This document shows positions 4,633-6,138 of a DNA stretch of 6,138 nt, piece by piece. The translations under genes and the position numbers were made by a program. Under the pieces are notes generated by a model, which worked only from the letters and a program-made list of their open reading frames with translations, had not been told where the DNA came from and searched no databases. This DNA comes from Chloroflexota bacterium (GTDB taxonomy: Bacteria > Chloroflexota > Limnocylindria > Limnocylindrales > CSP1-4), in the NCBI GenBank assembly GCA_025935655.1, contig JAICUV010000208.1, positions 1 to 6,138 of the forward strand, read 5' to 3'. Within the stretch, counting starts at the first letter, position 1; every line of letters begins with the position of its first letter.

Positions 4633-5391
4633 TCAGGCCCGCCCGCGCGCCGCCCAGGCGACGGCGGTGACCACGAGCGGCCCGGGCGGGACCCCGCGTC
4701 GCGCAGCCTCGCGGATCGCCTCGCGCCGACCGTCGTCCACTCGCTTGAGATACGTGCCCGCCGGGCCCACGCCGCGGGTGAACGGCTCCCACCATGCCTC
4801 GAAGTCCGGGTGCGCCAGGCTGATCGAGAGCGCCGTCCCCTCCACCTCGGCCAGGCCCGCGGTCGCGAACAGCTCCTCGAGATGCCCCTCGCGCGTGCCC
4901 GGCAGCCGCGACTCGTCGTCGATGTCGGGGTCCACCGACCGGGCCGCGTCCCAGAACAGCCGAAGCGGGCCCTGCTGGCCCGCGTGGTCCCAGACGCACG
5001 CAGCGACCACGCCACCCGGCCGCGTCACGCGGGCGAGCTCGGACAGGTCCGCCACCGGGTCGGCCATGAAGTGCACGACGAGCTGGGCGAGAGCGGCGTC
5101 GAAGTGGTCATCGGCGAAGGGGAGCGCGCCTGCCGACGCCTCCCGGACGTCCACGCCCGGGTAGCGCTCCACGGTCGCCGCCACGAACGAGCGGGACGGA
5201 TCCACCGCGGCGACCGAACCGGCGCCCAGCCGCCCCACGAGCTCGCCCGTGAGCGCGCCCGTCCCACAGCCCACGTCCAGTACCCGTTGACCCGCGTGCA
5301 CGCCGGCGAAGTCCGCCAGCTGTGCGGAGAGGAGGCGCGAGTAGCGACCCATGAACCCGTCATAGGCCTCCGCGGCGACATCGAAGGTCAT
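4633..5391 (-). CDS. Class I SAM-dependent methyltransferase
   Basis: A 252-residue cytoplasmic enzyme that transfers a methyl group from S-adenosylmethionine to an unidentified small-molecule acceptor. The Rossmann core is complete: motif I VLDVGCGTG (37-45), the acidic ribose-binding Asp in AAVDPS (Asp64), ALPFADDHFDAALAQLVVHF (89-108), and ELARVTRPGGVVAACVWD (118-135). The N-terminus FDVAAEAYDGFMGRYS and the C-terminal block AWWEPFTRGVGPAGTYL are typical of a widespread Methyltransf_11/UbiE-like group with unknown substrate. ATG 5389-5391 is chosen because it begins at this conserved N-terminus; only a loose G-rich stretch (GGGGG, 5401-5405) lies 9 nt upstream. Reading further up would overlap the DUF1028 gene in another frame. 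It follows the DUF1028 gene in the same direction with a 58-bp gap, so cotranscription is possible. It ends at TGA 4633-4635, before the terminator hairpin. Confidence 0.92.
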   Translation of the reverse strand: MTFDVAAEAYDGFMGRYSRLLSAQLADFAGVHAGQRVLDVGCGTGALTGELVGRLGAGSVAAVDPSRSFVAATVERYPGVDVREASAGALPFADDHFDAALAQLVVHFMADPVADLSELARVTRPGGVVAACVWDHAGQQGPLRLFWDAARSVDPDIDDESRLPGTREGHLEELFATAGLAEVEGTALSISLAHPDFEAWWEPFTRGVGPAGTYLKRVDDGRREAIREAARRGVPPGPLVVTAVAWAARGRA

Positions 5392-5449
5392 GCGTGTGAC
5401 CCCCCGACTCGGTGAAGGGACGTGGCGGCGGGCTGGCGGCCGGCCGGGA
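5392..5449 (-). other. Short gap between the DUF1028 and methyltransferase genes
   Basis: The 58 bp contain a G-rich tract on the minus strand (5401-5405) that may serve as a poor ribosome binding site, and no convincing promoter. This is compatible with transcription continuing from the DUF1028 gene. Confidence 0.4.
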
Positions 5450-5462
5450 TCACGCGATCCCG
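5445..5462 (-). repeat. Perfect hairpin over the DUF1028 stop codon
   Basis: CGGGATC (5445-5451) and GATCCCG (5456-5462) form a 7-bp perfect stem with a 4-nt loop. On the minus strand it covers the last codons and the TGA (5450-5452) of the DUF1028 gene. There is no following U run. It may be a weak terminator, an RNA stability or processing element between the two genes, or a chance structure. Confidence 0.35.
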
Positions 5463-6138
5463 AGTGTACGGAGCGTGTCACTGCCACCGGGGAGGTGGCC
5501 CGCCTCGGCGAAGCGGCGCAGGTGCTCGGCGGATCGCGGCTCCACGGCGGTGGCCGCATCGAGCGCCGCACGCGCCTCCGCAACGCGTCCGGCCAGGGCG
5601 AGCCCGACCGCGCTCCACAGGACGACCTGGTCGTCGCCCGGGGCGAGCTCCAGGGACCGCGCGGTCGCGTCGGCCGCCGCCGCGCCGTCGCCCCGCAGCC
5701 ACGCGGCCTCGGCCTCGCCCATCGCGTCGTAGGCGCGTCCGAGGGCCAGGAGGCGCGCGAGCTCGTCGAGCGGCTGCCGGCTGTCCACGACCCGCAGGTC
5801 GTGAGTGCGGGCCCACGGTGGCGGCGACGTCGCGGGTCCGGCCTCGGCGGCATCGGCGGTTCGGCCGGGCGCCACGACGAGGGCCGCCGACTGGCGGCCA
5901 CGGACGTCCCCGCCCTCGCGCTCCGCCGCCAGCAGCGCCGCGAGCAGCCGGGAGGCCAGGTCGCCGTCCGCCTCGCCGAACGCGCGGAGCATCGCCGCGG
6001 GCACGGTCGGCCGCTCCATCATGTTCGCCTGGACGGAGATGCCGGGCGCCACGAGGTGCGAGGCGAAGCGCACGCACCGGGAGCCGGTGTGTGCCGCGGA
6101 TCGCCCGGCGGCGTCGACCATGCCGACCTGCCGGGTCG
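5450..6138 (-). CDS. DUF1028 domain protein with TPR-like C-terminus (5' end outside window)
   Basis: This leftward gene enters from the right edge; its visible frame starts TRQVGMVDAAGRSAAHTG, which continues upstream, so the ATG at 6119-6121 is internal. DUF1028 (PF06267) landmarks are in order: RQVGMVDA.GR.AAHTG, HLVAPGISVQANMM, AMLRAF, ASRLLAALLAAEREGGDVRG, RQSAALVV, DLRVVDSRQPLDELARLLAL. The last about 90 residues form repeated helices (AWLRGDGAAAADATARSLELAP, ALAGRVAEARAALDAATAVEP) resembling tetratricopeptide repeats, an arrangement common in longer DUF1028 proteins. The family has an Ntn-hydrolase-like fold and no settled function; the expected N-terminal nucleophile would lie outside this window. 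It stops with TGA 5450-5452, 58 bp before the methyltransferase start, suggesting a possible two-gene unit. Family assignment is confident; activity is unknown. Confidence 0.88.
   Translation of the reverse strand, partial: TRQVGMVDAAGRSAAHTGSRCVRFASHLVAPGISVQANMMERPTVPAAMLRAFGEADGDLASRLLAALLAAEREGGDVRGRQSAALVVAPGRTADAAEAGPATSPPPWARTHDLRVVDSRQPLDELARLLALGRAYDAMGEAEAAWLRGDGAAAADATARSLELAPGDDQVVLWSAVGLALAGRVAEARAALDAATAVEPRSAEHLRRFAEAGHLPGGSDTLRTLGIA

Noticed and set aside
4178..5164. A 328-codon open frame on the plus strand
   Set aside because: It is antisense to the methyltransferase and the 134-aa gene, is Arg/Ser/Pro-rich, and runs straight through the strong terminator at 4558-4600.
5392..5901. 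An N-terminal extension of the methyltransferase frame to 5901
   Set aside because: It would overlap the DUF1028 gene in another frame and has biased composition. The family's conserved N-terminus begins at ATG 5391.

Overview
The window comes from a very GC-rich bacterial chromosome. All recognisable genes are ordinary bacterial types with third codon positions almost entirely G or C. A Pro/Thr-rich lipoprotein, a CBS-less GuaB3, a DUF1028 protein and an actinobacterial-looking hypothetical protein together suggest a high-GC soil or freshwater lineage. Chloroflexota class Limnocylindria or an actinobacterium such as Thermoleophilia are the best guesses. This is an impression from protein style, not a measured assignment. 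There are no tRNA, rRNA, CRISPR, transposase or phage genes.

Layout, left to right. The 3' end of a Nudix hydrolase (+) runs off the left edge and converges, with a 7-bp overlap, on a complete class I polyphosphate kinase 2 gene (-). A 136-bp divergent intergenic region separates ppk2 from a complete guaB3 gene (+), an IMP dehydrogenase-family enzyme without the CBS module. Next is a 487-bp, repeat-dense stretch with no credible gene; it holds a 64-bp imperfect tandem duplication, shorter direct repeats and several perfect inverted repeats. A lipoprotein gene (+, 2971-3954) follows, interrupted by an in-frame TGA at 3352-3354. It therefore reads as a 127-residue secreted N-terminal part and a roughly 190-residue C-terminal part in the same frame. 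A small conserved hypothetical gene (-, 3963-4367) converges on it and probably has a leaderless promoter. A 265-bp region without a gene (4368-4632) holds a textbook intrinsic terminator pointing rightward. The right end carries two leftward genes, a DUF1028 protein (its start lies beyond the right edge) followed 58 bp later by a class I SAM-dependent methyltransferase, possibly cotranscribed.

Working together: Nudix hydrolase, PPK2 and GuaB3 all act on nucleotides (clean-up of nucleotide derivatives, nucleotide phosphorylation from polyphosphate, and IMP to XMP), but three facing gene orientations argue against one operon, so a functional link is only a suggestion. The other genes have no evident shared pathway. 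I see no clear new multi-gene system. The most interesting single item is the in-frame TGA splitting the lipoprotein, with a 6-bp stem-loop starting two bases after it; a nonsense mutation or sequencing error is the simplest explanation. Second is the orphan rightward terminator, which may mark an unannotated small RNA.
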